In this document: piece by piece, positions 1 to 7,719 of the stretch
How the letters are laid out: every line of letters starts with the position of its first letter
How positions within the stretch are numbered: position 1 is the first letter of the stretch
Source: Oscillospiraceae bacterium
Lineage (GTDB): Bacteria; Bacillota; Clostridia; Oscillospirales; Oscillospiraceae
NCBI GenBank assembly: GCA_015067995.1
Contig: SVLJ01000002.1
Location: 62,001 to 126,000, forward strand
Direction of reading: 5' to 3'
Length of the DNA stretch: 64,000 nucleotides
Program-made: the position numbers and the translations under genes
Notes under the pieces: generated by a model
Databases searched by the model: none
What the model saw: the letters and a program-made list of their open reading frames with translations, nothing else
What the model was told of the DNA's origin: nothing

Positions 1-476
1 GTGCACAGCTCCAGAATACGCAGGTAATCGGAAAAGTCCGACACGTCAAAATATGCCGTGGGGATCTTGGCGGCCTCCAGCGTATCCATCCAGTCCAGAT
101 GCAGCTGGGTGTTGGCGCTGGCCAGAATAAAATCCGGCTGTGCTGCGAACAGAGCCTCCATGCTGAGACGCTTCGTCATTCCAAGGTTGACGGCGTCCTC
201 CGGCAGGGGGAGGGCAAGATCCTCCCAGGCATCGTCTGCCGAGGCTGCCACCGTGCCTCCGGCCAGACACCACACATCGGCAAAGCTGCCCAGCAGTGCC
301 GCGGTGCGCTGCGGATCTGATACCGTCACTTCCCGCCCCAGATCATCGATGAAGGTAAGTTCGGACATAGAACCGGCCTGTATCGGTTCTTTACTGCAGG
401 AACTGACGGTGATCAGCAGAAAAACCGTTATCAAGAGAGATACTATCTTGTGCTTTTTGTTGCATATATTGCGCAT
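1..476 (-). CDS. ABC transporter substrate-binding lipoprotein, N-terminal part (cut by window edge)
   Basis: This reading frame is open to the left edge, so only the first 158 codons are visible. It starts at ATG 476, five bases after a GGAG ribosome site. The N-terminus is a lipoprotein signal: basic residues, a hydrophobic run (VSLLITVFLLITV) and the lipobox VSSC with Cys at about residue 27. The mature part begins with LTFIDDLGREVTV, the usual opening of class III (BtuF/FhuD/FecB-type) binding proteins, followed by a segment on 'what has been tried and where' typical of the family (AALLGSFADVW, DFILASANTQ). The likely role is capture of an iron-siderophore, haem or cobalamin ligand at the outer face of the membrane for a partner permease and ATPase. 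The ligand cannot be told from this fragment, and the partner genes would lie outside the window. Confidence 0.8.
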   Translation of the reverse strand, partial: MRNICNKKHKIVSLLITVFLLITVSSCSKEPIQAGSMSELTFIDDLGREVTVSDPQRTAALLGSFADVWCLAGGTVAASADDAWEDLALPLPEDAVNLGMTKRLSMEALFAAQPDFILASANTQLHLDWMDTLEAAKIPTAYFDVSDFSDYLRILELC

Positions 477-656
477 AAATTCTCCAAATCAGAAGAGGAG
501 TGCAGTTGTCGGAGGGAAAAGGAGTGTGTCATCATTTGCAGAAAACACGAAGAGCAATCATACATCAGTGGTAAAAAAACAAAAAGGTTTCTTCAAAAAA
601 ACGCGATCAGATCCGTAGAAAATCTTAAAAAAACGATTAAATATGATTGCATAGAG

Positions 657-685
657 ATTATAGCATACCTTTCGACAGTTTACAA
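657..685 (-). promoter_or_regulatory. Sigma-A promoter for the binding-protein lipoprotein
   Basis: Read on the minus strand this is TTGTAA, a 17-base spacer and TATAAT. It implies a leader of about 170 bases before the lipoprotein start. I looked for a riboswitch in that AT-rich leader and saw none. Confidence 0.6.
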
Positions 686-739
686 GGAAAGGGGAGCAAA
701 TGCCGGCGTTAAGCCTGCGCTAATGAAGCGGAAGTTCGA

Positions 740-768
740 TTGACAATTTTAACCGTGAATTCTATAGT
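740..768 (+). promoter_or_regulatory. Sigma-A promoter for the cation ATPase
   Basis: TTGACA at 740-745 and TATAGT at 763-768 are separated by 17 bases. Transcription would begin near 775, giving a leader of about 170 bases before the ATPase start at 946. The 477-945 gap therefore holds two divergent promoters and no recognisable gene. Confidence 0.7.
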
Positions 769-945
769 ATACATGCATAGCAAGAAAAGCGGATATAGAT
801 ACAGAACTCTGCATAGGATATTCCATATGAGAGAGTATGTGTTCTGACACATGTCATTTTCCCGAACCGTTTGGGAATGGGGTTTGTAGACCGCTGTTTT
901 TGGTGTGGTATTCACAGGGATAAGGATGAAAAGGAGAAGTAACAG

Positions 946-3600
946 ATGAAGAAAACCTACACGCAATCCGCTGCAGAAGTCCTTCAGGAAATGGGCGTTG
1001 ACGCGGACGGCCTGACCAGTGCTCAGGCACAGGAGCGGCTGGCCAAGTTCGGCCCCAACAAGCTGAAGGAAGCGGAAAAGCCCACCATGCTTCAGCGCTT
1101 TCTGGCACAGCTGAAGGACCCCATGCTGATCATCCTGATGGCAGCCGCAGGCGTTTCCGCTCTGACCGGTATGCTGTCCGGTGAACCGGAATGGGCAGAA
1201 GTCATCATCATCCTGACCGTCGTTCTGCTGAACGCCATTCTGGGTGTCATCCAGGAGAGCAAGGCAGAGGCCGCCATCGAAGCTCTGCAGACCATGACTG
1301 CCGCCACCTGTAAAGTCATACGTGACGGCAAAATGGTCGTTCTGCACTCCACAGACCTGGTCCCCGGTGATGTTGTACTTCTGGAAGCCGGTGACGCTGT
1401 TCCCGCTGACGGCCGTATCATTGAGAACGCTTCTCTCCAGATCGAAGAAGCTGCTCTGACCGGTGAGTCTGTCCCTGTCAACAAGATGATCGACGTTCTG
1501 TACCTGAAGGACGAGAGCGCAGAGGTTCCTCTGGGCGACCGTAAGAACATGTGCTACATGGGCTCCACTGTGGTTTACGGCCGCGGCAAGGCTGTCATCA
1601 CCGACACCGGCATGGACACCGAAATGGGTAAGATCGCCGGCGCGCTGGCAGCTGCCGAAGAGGAGCAGACCCCACTGCAGCGCAAGCTGGATGATCTGAG
1701 CGTCCTGCTGTCCAAGCTGGTTCTGGGAATCTGTGTCTTCATCTTTGCATTCAACCTGATCACTACAGGTGATTTCCATCTGGAGGTCATTCTGGAGACC
1801 TTCATGGTGGCCGTTTCTCTGGCCGTTGCCGCCATTCCCGAGGGTCTGGCAACTGTCGTTACCGTGGTTCTTTCCATCGGCGTTACCAACATGTCCAAGC
1901 GCAACGCTGTTATCCGCAAGCTGACCGCTGTTGAGACTCTGGGCTGCACCCAGGTCATCTGCTCCGACAAGACCGGCACTCTGACCCAGAACAAGATGAC
2001 CGTCGTTGATCATATGGGTGAGACCAACCTGGTGGCCACCGCCATGGCTCTGTGCAATGATGCCAACCTGAACGAAGAGAACAAGGCTGAAGGCGAAGCC
2101 ACCGAGTGTGCTCTGGTCAACTTCGCTTACTCCCTGGGCATGAAGAAGCAGGATCTGGAGAAGGCCACTCCCCGTGTGGACGAGGCTCCCTTCGATTCCG
2201 GCCGTAAGATGATGTCCACCGTTCACGATCTGGGCGGTTCCTACGTTCAGTACACCAAGGGCGGCCCTGACGTGGTACTGTCCTGCTGCACCCGCTACTA
2301 CGAAAACGGCGAAGTCAAACCCATGACCGACACCAAGCGTGCAGAGATTCTGGCCTCCAACAAGGCCATGGCTGACCGTGCTCTGCGTGTTCTGGCTGCC
2401 GCCAAGCGTGACTGGGCAGAAAAGCCTGCCGACAACACCCCTGAGTTTCTGGAGCAGGATCTGATCTTCATCGGTCTCACCGGCATGATCGACCCCGTCC
2501 GTCCTGAGGTCAAGGCTGCCATTGAAGACTGCCATACCGCCGGCATCCGCGCCGTCATGATCACCGGCGACCATAAGGATACCGCTGTTGCCATCGCCAA
2601 GGAGCTGGGCATCATTCAGGATGCTTCCGAGGCGATCACCGGCGCGGAACTGAGCAAAATCCCCGACGATCAGATCTGCGAGGCTGTTAAGAAGTACGGC
2701 GTTTACGCCCGCGTCCAGCCCGAGCACAAGACCCGTATCGTTACCGCATGGAAGGCCAACGATGCCATTGCTGCGATGACCGGCGACGGCGTTAACGATG
2801 CTCCCTCCATCAAGGCTGCCGATATCGGTGTGGGCATGGGTATCACCGGTACCGACGTTACCAAGAATGTGGCCGACATGGTTCTGGCTGACGATAACTT
2901 CGCCACCATCGTTGCTGCCGTTGATGAAGGCCGCCGTATCTATGACAACATCCGCAAGGCCATTCAGTTCCTGCTGGCCTCCAATATGAGCGAGGTTCTG
3001 GGTGTGTTCTTCTCATCCCTGCTGGGCTTCATCCTGCTGAATCCTGTCCATCTGCTGTTCATCAACCTGGTCACCGACTGCTTCCCCGCTCTGGCACTGG
3101 GCATGGAAGAGGGCGAAGCGGACATTATGCGGCGTCCTCCAAGAGATTCCAAGGAAGGCATTTTCGCCGGTGGTCTGGCCTTTGATATTGCCTATCAGGG
3201 TATTCTGGTTACGATTCTTACCATTGCATCCTATATCATCGGCAGCCTGATGGACCCTGCGGTCGGCTCCTTTGCCGCTCTGCGTGCCGCAGGTGTGTCC
3301 GACCACGGTATGACCATGGCTTTCCTGACCATGAGTATGTGCGAGATCTTCCACAGCTTCAACATGCGCAGCCAGCGCAAGAGCGTGTTTACTCTGGGTA
3401 CCCACAACAAGGTCCTGTGGGCAGCTATGATCGGCAGCCTGGTGCTGACCACTCTGGTGCTGGAAGTTCCCTTCCTGGCCAACGCTTTCGGCTTTACTCC
3501 TATCGGCATCTTGGAGTATGGTTTGGCTATGCTGCTGGCCGCCATCGTCATCCCCGTCGTGGAAACCGTGAAGTTCATCCAGCGCAAGCTCAGCAAGTAA
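946..3600 (+). CDS. P-type (IIA) calcium-transporting ATPase
   Basis: An 884-residue P-type ATPase of the SERCA/PMCA-like IIA group, which exports Ca2+ across the cytoplasmic membrane at the expense of ATP. The parts appear in order: cation-ATPase N domain (1-70), actuator motif TGES at 172-175, the M4 cation-site motif PEGL, the phosphorylation motif CSDKTGTLTQ with the phosphorylated Asp at 341, MITGDHKDTA, and the hinge TGDGVNDAP at about 612-620. A C-terminal membrane block follows with the HLLFINLVTDCFPALALG segment typical of bacterial Ca2+ pumps. The length matches the family (about 880). The start is ATG 946 after AGGAG, with its own promoter upstream and a terminator just after the stop, so it is probably monocistronic. 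Mn2+ or another divalent cation cannot be excluded as substrate. Confidence 0.93.
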   Translation: MKKTYTQSAAEVLQEMGVDADGLTSAQAQERLAKFGPNKLKEAEKPTMLQRFLAQLKDPMLIILMAAAGVSALTGMLSGEPEWAEVIIILTVVLLNAILGVIQESKAEAAIEALQTMTAATCKVIRDGKMVVLHSTDLVPGDVVLLEAGDAVPADGRIIENASLQIEEAALTGESVPVNKMIDVLYLKDESAEVPLGDRKNMCYMGSTVVYGRGKAVITDTGMDTEMGKIAGALAAAEEEQTPLQRKLDDLSVLLSKLVLGICVFIFAFNLITTGDFHLEVILETFMVAVSLAVAAIPEGLATVVTVVLSIGVTNMSKRNAVIRKLTAVETLGCTQVICSDKTGTLTQNKMTVVDHMGETNLVATAMALCNDANLNEENKAEGEATECALVNFAYSLGMKKQDLEKATPRVDEAPFDSGRKMMSTVHDLGGSYVQYTKGGPDVVLSCCTRYYENGEVKPMTDTKRAEILASNKAMADRALRVLAAAKRDWAEKPADNTPEFLEQDLIFIGLTGMIDPVRPEVKAAIEDCHTAGIRAVMITGDHKDTAVAIAKELGIIQDASEAITGAELSKIPDDQICEAVKKYGVYARVQPEHKTRIVTAWKANDAIAAMTGDGVNDAPSIKAADIGVGMGITGTDVTKNVADMVLADDNFATIVAAVDEGRRIYDNIRKAIQFLLASNMSEVLGVFFSSLLGFILLNPVHLLFINLVTDCFPALALGMEEGEADIMRRPPRDSKEGIFAGGLAFDIAYQGILVTILTIASYIIGSLMDPAVGSFAALRAAGVSDHGMTMAFLTMSMCEIFHSFNMRSQRKSVFTLGTHNKVLWAAMIGSLVLTTLVLEVPFLANAFGFTPIGILEYGLAMLLAAIVIPVVETVKFIQRKLSK

Positions 3601-3613
3601 CATGTCCCCGTAA

Positions 3614-3647
3614 GGCACCGCGGCACAGATGTACCGCGGTGCCTTTT
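3614..3647 (+). terminator. Rho-independent terminator of the cation ATPase
   Basis: A 10-bp perfect stem (GGCACCGCGG/CCGCGGTGCC) followed by TTTT, 13 bases after the ATPase stop codon. Confidence 0.85.
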
Positions 3648-3729
3648 CGCGAAAAACTGCGGAAATCGTTGACTTACTCCCCGCTTCGGTGTATTCTGGA
3701 AAAAATTATGAAACATGAGGTGGCTTTTT

Positions 3730-4449
3730 ATGAAACCTGTTATCGGCCTTTGCTTTGCAGAAGCGCTCATCGCGGCTCCGGGCAAGCTGTGTGTCAATAT
3801 GTCCTATATCCGCGCTCTGGTGGATGCCGGTGCCACGCCGCTGCCGATTCCCGTGACGGATGATCCCGCCCGCGCGGCAGAGTACATCGATCTCATTGAC
3901 GGGCTGCTGATCCCCGGCGGTCAGGATATGGTTCCGGCGTTCTATGGCGAAGATCCACTGCCTCAGGTGACCTACATGCTGGAGGCGCAGGATCTCATGG
4001 AGATGGAGCTGCTGCGGCTTGCCGAGAAGAAGGGAATCCCCGTCTTCGGCATCTGCCGCGGTATGCAGCTGATGAATGTGACCTTCGGCGGCGGCATGAT
4101 TCAGGACATCTATGCCCAGAAGAAGGCTACCATCGGTCATAAGCAGGATTCTGCCATCCGTTCTCAGGCCACCCATGCCGCCACGCTGAAGGAAGGCTCT
4201 CTTATGGAGCAGCTGCTGGGCAAGGAACCTCTGGGTGTCAACAGCTATCACCATCAGGCGGTGAACGGTGTGGCTCCCGGCTTTGTGGCCTCTGCTGTGG
4301 CGGCAGACGGCATCATCGAGGCCATGGAAAACCGTGAGAAGAATCTCTATGCCGTCCAGTGGCATCCCGAGGAAATGTACATCCGCTATCCTCGTTTTGC
4401 CAACCTCTTCCGCTATCTGGTGGAGACTGCAGTAGCGTTGAAGAAGTAA
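3730..4449 (+). CDS. Gamma-glutamyl-gamma-aminobutyrate hydrolase family protein (peptidase C26)
   Basis: A class I glutamine amidotransferase-like hydrolase of 239 residues, the family of PuuD that cleaves gamma-glutamyl amides. The nucleophile elbow FGICRGMQ places the catalytic Cys at 109. The His-Glu pair is in QWHPEE at 212 and 214, and the early PGGQD loop is present. An in-frame ATG 15 bases upstream exists, but the GAGGTGG ribosome site is correctly spaced (six bases) only for 3730. It stands alone between two terminator-like hairpins, without putrescine-pathway genes. The substrate is therefore uncertain; it could be another gamma-glutamyl compound or a peptidoglycan-derived amide. 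Confidence 0.88.
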   Translation: MKPVIGLCFAEALIAAPGKLCVNMSYIRALVDAGATPLPIPVTDDPARAAEYIDLIDGLLIPGGQDMVPAFYGEDPLPQVTYMLEAQDLMEMELLRLAEKKGIPVFGICRGMQLMNVTFGGGMIQDIYAQKKATIGHKQDSAIRSQATHAATLKEGSLMEQLLGKEPLGVNSYHHQAVNGVAPGFVASAVAADGIIEAMENREKNLYAVQWHPEEMYIRYPRFANLFRYLVETAVALKK

Positions 4450-4462
4450 ATACCACGTGTGA

Positions 4463-4504
4463 CAGGGCGTTCCCCATCCGGGAGCGCCCTGCATTGCATT
4501 TTTC
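4463..4504 (+). terminator. Probable terminator after the C26 hydrolase
   Basis: AGGGCG...CGCCCT stem extended by TTCC/GGGA, then a T-rich tail that begins about ten bases after the stem. The delayed T-run lowers confidence. Confidence 0.6.
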
Positions 4505-4556
4505 GGGGAAAGGGAATATAATGAAACCAGCACAAGGGGAGAAGGAGGTGCCTGCC

Positions 4557-5888
4557 GTGATCGATCTGATGAATGTGGCGGCTTATCGGGAAAACAACCG
4601 CATCGAGGCGAAAAAGGCGTTGGGCGGTCTCCCCAAAAGCATCTGGGAGACATATTCTGCCTTTGCCAATGCGTTGGGCGGCGTGATCCTGCTGGGTGTT
4701 CAGGAACATAAGGATACCTCGCTCACGCCGGTGAATCTGCCGGATCCGGAAGGGATGGTGCGTCAGTTCTGGGAGCTGATGCGGGATGGCAAAACCGTCA
4801 GCGTCAATATTCTGACGGAGGAGAATGTCCGTATCGCGGAGGTGGATGGAAAGCGTATCATTGCCATCGAAGTTCCCCGTGCCCGGCGCAGTCTTCGTCC
4901 GGTGTATATTGGCGGCGATCCCATGACAGGTACGTACCGCCGCAACGGTGAGGGAGATTACCGCTGCAAGCGGGAAGAGGTACTGGAAATGCAGCGGGAC
5001 GCTGCCCGACAGACTGCGGATATGCGGATAGTGAAAGACGCGGGCATGGATGCCCTGGAGGATGCCAGCGTAGCGGCGTATCTCAACTGCGTTGATAGGG
5101 ATGCCTGTGATCATGGGGCGCTGGTTCGACTGGGCGCGGCAGGAGAGCTGGACGGCACATGCCATCCAACAGCTGCAGGCCTGCTGCTGTTGGGCAAAGA
5201 GGCGGAGATTCAACGTGTATTTCCCGCTTATTCCGTGGAATATCGGGATGAATCGTCTGCCAACAGCGCTTCCGGATGTAATGTATTTGACTTTTACAGC
5301 TGCGTTATGGAAAGGTTTCGCGGCGATTTTGAACCGGAGCTTCTTCCCGCGCTGCGGGAAGCCCTTGCCAACTGCCTGCTGAATGCGGACTATCACAGCG
5401 GCGGGGTGGAGGTGTGGCGGACAGCGGAGGCCATCACGTTTGCCAATGCCGGTCAATTCCGTGTGGATGTGGCTGCGGCTGTCAGCGGCGGCGTGTCAGA
5501 CCCTCGCAATCTGGCACTGTCACGCTTGTTTGCCCGGATGGGGGTAGGACAGGGCACCGGCAGCGGTCTTGCGGCCATCCATGCCCTTTGGCAGAACAGG
5601 GGCTGGGCACGGCCTGCCATTCGGGAGACCATTTCTCCGGCACAGGTCACGGTGCAGCTGCCTTTGGCAGCGGCAGGAGCGGCAGCTGAGCCCACGGGGA
5701 AGCTGCCCCATTCGCTGCAGAAAAGCGCGGTTCTGGCCTATATCACGGAGCGCATCCGTGCCAGCGAGACGGAAATCGCGGCACATTTGGGAGGCGACAG
5801 TGAGGCGGCGTCACGCTGTCTGGCAGAACTGCTGGCAGAGGATATCCTGACAGAGGAAACGCCGGGTATCTATCGGCTGAAGCGATAA
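4557..5888 (+). CDS. AlbA_2 (Schlafen-like) domain protein with C-terminal ATPase-like and winged-helix regions
   Basis: The protein has 443 residues from GTG 4557. This start follows AAGGAGGTG by six bases, a much better ribosome site than that of the ATG at 4521, which is the alternative. Residues about 10-120 match the AlbA_2/Schlafen fold (NNRIEAKKALGGLPKSIWET then SAFANALGGVILLGV), seen in nucleic-acid-binding regulators. The middle has an HATPase_c_4-like block (ANCLLNADYHSGG, then SDPRNLALSRLFARMGVGQGTGSG). The C-terminus resembles a winged helix (ILTEETPGIYRLKR). Proteins of this build are usually annotated as putative DNA-binding or RecG-like regulators; the biochemical role is unknown. 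No toxin, phage or restriction gene lies nearby, so a defence role is not supported by context. Confidence 0.75.
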   Translation: MIDLMNVAAYRENNRIEAKKALGGLPKSIWETYSAFANALGGVILLGVQEHKDTSLTPVNLPDPEGMVRQFWELMRDGKTVSVNILTEENVRIAEVDGKRIIAIEVPRARRSLRPVYIGGDPMTGTYRRNGEGDYRCKREEVLEMQRDAARQTADMRIVKDAGMDALEDASVAAYLNCVDRDACDHGALVRLGAAGELDGTCHPTAAGLLLLGKEAEIQRVFPAYSVEYRDESSANSASGCNVFDFYSCVMERFRGDFEPELLPALREALANCLLNADYHSGGVEVWRTAEAITFANAGQFRVDVAAAVSGGVSDPRNLALSRLFARMGVGQGTGSGLAAIHALWQNRGWARPAIRETISPAQVTVQLPLAAAGAAAEPTGKLPHSLQKSAVLAYITERIRASETEIAAHLGGDSEAASRCLAELLAEDILTEETPGIYRLKR

Positions 5889-5949
5889 ATGAATCAAAGG
5901 TTGGCCGGGAGAAAGCAGTAAGACAATAGAATTAGACAAGGAGGAGTAT

Positions 5950-6243
5950 ATGGAAACGATGACTCTTGGGTTCGCCGCATTCATATTCCTGATGAGCTCT
6001 ATTTGTTGTTTATACCATAAGAAACTTGTTTGGGGAATTGTCTGTAGTGCGGCTGCGATAGCTGGTACCTGTCTGACAGGGTATTCTTGGAAAGAAATGC
6101 TGATAGAGAGCGGCAAAGATACCACACTGCTGGGATTTCATCGTTATCCGGCAGCCCCCATGATTCTTACCACGCTTTTACTGATTGCGCTCATTCTTAT
6201 GGTTCTGAGCATCATGGGGATGGTAAAGCGGAAGAAAGCATAA
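5950..6243 (+). CDS. Small membrane protein, uncharacterised
   Basis: A 97-residue protein with a good AAGGAGGAG site just before ATG 5950. It is mostly hydrophobic: segments at about 5-20 (LGFAAFIFLMSSICCLY), 26-45 (LVWGIVCSAAAIAGTCLTGY) and 70-92 (PMILTTLLLIALILMVLSIMG), ending in KRKKA. This fits a three-helix inner-membrane protein with a cytoplasmic basic tail. I recognise no family. A terminator follows directly. Confidence 0.65.
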   Translation: METMTLGFAAFIFLMSSICCLYHKKLVWGIVCSAAAIAGTCLTGYSWKEMLIESGKDTTLLGFHRYPAAPMILTTLLLIALILMVLSIMGMVKRKKA

Positions 6244-6272
6244 AGCCACTTCCAAATCTGCGGGCAGTTCAA

Positions 6273-6306
6273 CGGACACTATCTGAGGAAGATGGTGTCC
6301 GTTTTT
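6273..6306 (+). terminator. Rho-independent terminator
   Basis: CGGACAC...GTGTCCG seven-base stem with a T5 tail, between the small membrane protein and the next operon. Confidence 0.75.
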
Positions 6307-6342
6307 GATATTTGGGTGGGGAATCATGTCGATTACAAAAGA

Positions 6343-6393
6343 TGTCAAATATACTTGACACGTGCCTTGGTAAATTGTAAACTATATTTGACA
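6343..6393 (+). promoter_or_regulatory. Promoter with two 18-bp operators for the membrane protein/XRE operon
   Basis: Two near-identical palindromes lie 33 bases apart, about three helical turns: TGTCAAATATACTTGACA at 6343-6360 and TGTAAACTATATTTGACA at 6376-6393. The right half of the first is also a consensus -35 (TTGACA). A TAAACT -10 at 6378-6383, 17 bases on, lies inside the second. A dimeric repressor on both sites would block the promoter. The XRE-type regulator encoded two genes downstream is the obvious candidate. Confidence 0.7.
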
Positions 6394-6415
6394 AAGTGAA
6401 AAGGAGGGCGTTGGA

Positions 6416-6958
6416 ATGGAGATGCTTGTGCTGCTGATGACGCTGCTGGGAACCATGGGAATATTGGTCTATTCCGTGCTGGCGGTATGGTATCAGAAGA
6501 AATATCCTCCCAGGGAATATGATGAACGGCAGGCGCTGGCGCAGGGAGAGGCGGCCAGACAGAGTATGTGGATTGGCACGATCTACTTTCTGGCTCTGTT
6601 TGCGTCCTACGGTTATCGCGGACTGGTCTATGACGCGGAGCTTCGTGCCATGGAGGTCGCTCTGGCCATCATGGTGGGCATGGAGGCGTCCCTTCTTGTG
6701 AATCACACCTATTGTCTGCTGAAGCACGCTGCGCTGCCCATGAACCAGAAACCCCGGGGGATGATGGTGAGCTATCTTGGTTTGGGTGTCGTGGACCTGC
6801 TGAACTACTATCTGCGCTGCTGGCTATACCCCGGAAAAGGAAACCAACTGGAGGGGTATCTGTATCTGATCATCGGTGTTGGTGCCAGCTGTCTTGGTGT
6901 TCTGTATCTCATTGAATGGCTGCGGCAGAGAAAAGAGGCCCGGTATGGGGAAGAATGA
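6416..6958 (+). CDS. Four- to five-helix membrane protein linked to an XRE regulator
   Basis: A 180-residue polytopic membrane protein starting at ATG 6416 after AAAGGAGGG. A first helix (LLMTLLGTMGILVYSVLAVWY) is followed by the cytoplasmic motif PREYDERQALAQGEAARQS. This motif resembles the YDERQ..ARG motif of small membrane proteins that are encoded next to XRE regulators in many Firmicutes. Three or four more helices follow and the tail is basic. The stop overlaps the start of the regulator gene by 14 bases, so translation is coupled. The function of this family is not established; roles in sensing or bacteriocin-like immunity have been suggested for relatives, but nothing here decides it. 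Confidence 0.7.
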   Translation: MEMLVLLMTLLGTMGILVYSVLAVWYQKKYPPREYDERQALAQGEAARQSMWIGTIYFLALFASYGYRGLVYDAELRAMEVALAIMVGMEASLLVNHTYCLLKHAALPMNQKPRGMMVSYLGLGVVDLLNYYLRCWLYPGKGNQLEGYLYLIIGVGASCLGVLYLIEWLRQRKEARYGEE

Positions 6959-7154
6959 AGCCATGCGGGAGGCCCGCCACAGAAAACGCATGTCGCAGCA
7001 GCAGCTGGCAGACGCTTTGGGGGTTTCCCGGCAGACCATCATTGCCATTGAAAGCGGAGATTATAACCCCACCATCCGTCTGTGTATCGGTATCTGCAAG
7101 AAGCTGGGAGTGACGCTGAATGACCTGTTCTGGGAGGAAGGAGGAAGGCTGTGA
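6945..7154 (+). CDS. XRE-family transcriptional regulator, short form
   Basis: A 69-residue DNA-binding protein made almost wholly of one helix-turn-helix: MREARHRKRMSQQQLADALGVS, then RQTIIAIESGDYNPTIRLCI. It ends in LNDLFWEEGGRL, the standard ending of the YozG-like short XRE family. The start is ATG 6945 inside the end of the preceding gene; ATG 6963 is the alternative. It probably binds the paired palindromes in its own promoter at 6343-6393 and so represses its operon. It has no effector domain, which suggests that the co-encoded membrane proteins or protein stability provide the signal. Confidence 0.85.
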   Translation: MGKNEAMREARHRKRMSQQQLADALGVSRQTIIAIESGDYNPTIRLCIGICKKLGVTLNDLFWEEGGRL

Positions 7155-7651
7155 AAACCTTTTTGAAGATTGCGGCGGTGGTATTTATCCTTCTGCTGGC
7201 ACTGCCCTTCACGCTGCAGCTGCGTATGCTCTCACCGGTGGAAGGGGAGCTCGAACTGCTCTATCTGCCGTTGAATGGTTATGGAACCGGGGGCTCGGTA
7301 GGGGTGGATCTGCGTGAACAGCTGCAGCAGGTCTATGGAGAAGAGAACGTTCCTGTGGAGACTGTCGGTCACTGGCGGGGGAAGCAGGTTATCATTTCGG
7401 ATACCCACGAATATGAGCTGGAGTACATGGGTGAGGCGCTGAACGGCTGGGCGGAGTATCTCGAATGCACGGTAGTGACAAACCGGAACATCCGGGATGC
7501 TGTAACCGGCGAGGCATTGGCTGGTGGGATGCGGATATCTACGATGCCTGCATGCAATGAATTCGGTAACGAGAAGCCGGTGTATATCCTTTGGGAAACG
7601 CTGAAGGAGTCGTTTTACGGTTCGGGTTTTGATGCCGTGCCCAACGCATAG
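7151..7651 (+). CDS. Membrane-anchored or exported protein, uncharacterised
   Basis: A 166-residue protein starting at GTG 7151, which overlaps the regulator's stop codon in the sequence GTGA. The first 25 residues form a signal-anchor (KTFLKIAAVVFILLLALPFTLQL). The rest is soluble and acidic, with no lipobox Cys. I recognise no domain. As third gene of the XRE operon, before a shared terminator, it is probably produced together with the membrane protein and may act with it at the outer face of the membrane. Confidence 0.65.
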   Translation: MKTFLKIAAVVFILLLALPFTLQLRMLSPVEGELELLYLPLNGYGTGGSVGVDLREQLQQVYGEENVPVETVGHWRGKQVIISDTHEYELEYMGEALNGWAEYLECTVVTNRNIRDAVTGEALAGGMRISTMPACNEFGNEKPVYILWETLKESFYGSGFDAVPNA

Positions 7652-7670
7652 GACACATAAAGCATAGGAA

Positions 7671-7703
7671 AAGGCGTCCCGGCTCAGCCGGGACGCCTTT
7701 TTG
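7671..7703. terminator. Bidirectional terminator between convergent operons
   Basis: A 13-bp perfect stem (AAGGCGTCCCGGC) with a three-base loop, T-runs on both strands. It ends the XRE operon on the plus strand and the hydroxyglutarate operon on the minus strand. Confidence 0.9.
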
Positions 7704-7719
7704 AACAGGCAGTATTCGA

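Noticed and set aside
685-735. AAAGGGGAGCAAATGCCGGCGTT segment, reminiscent of the yybP-ykoY (Mn2+) riboswitch start
   Set aside because: It lies upstream of the ATPase promoter, so it would not be in that transcript, and the pairing 3' arm and conserved loop of the riboswitch are missing.
709-2727. Long minus-strand frame opposite the cation ATPase
   Set aside because: Same kind of antisense shadow; the plus-strand ATPase has all family motifs.
4359-4556. Upstream extension of the AlbA_2 gene into the C26 hydrolase
   Set aside because: The extension overlaps a gene in another frame and a terminator-like stem; the GTG at 4557 has the strong ribosome site.
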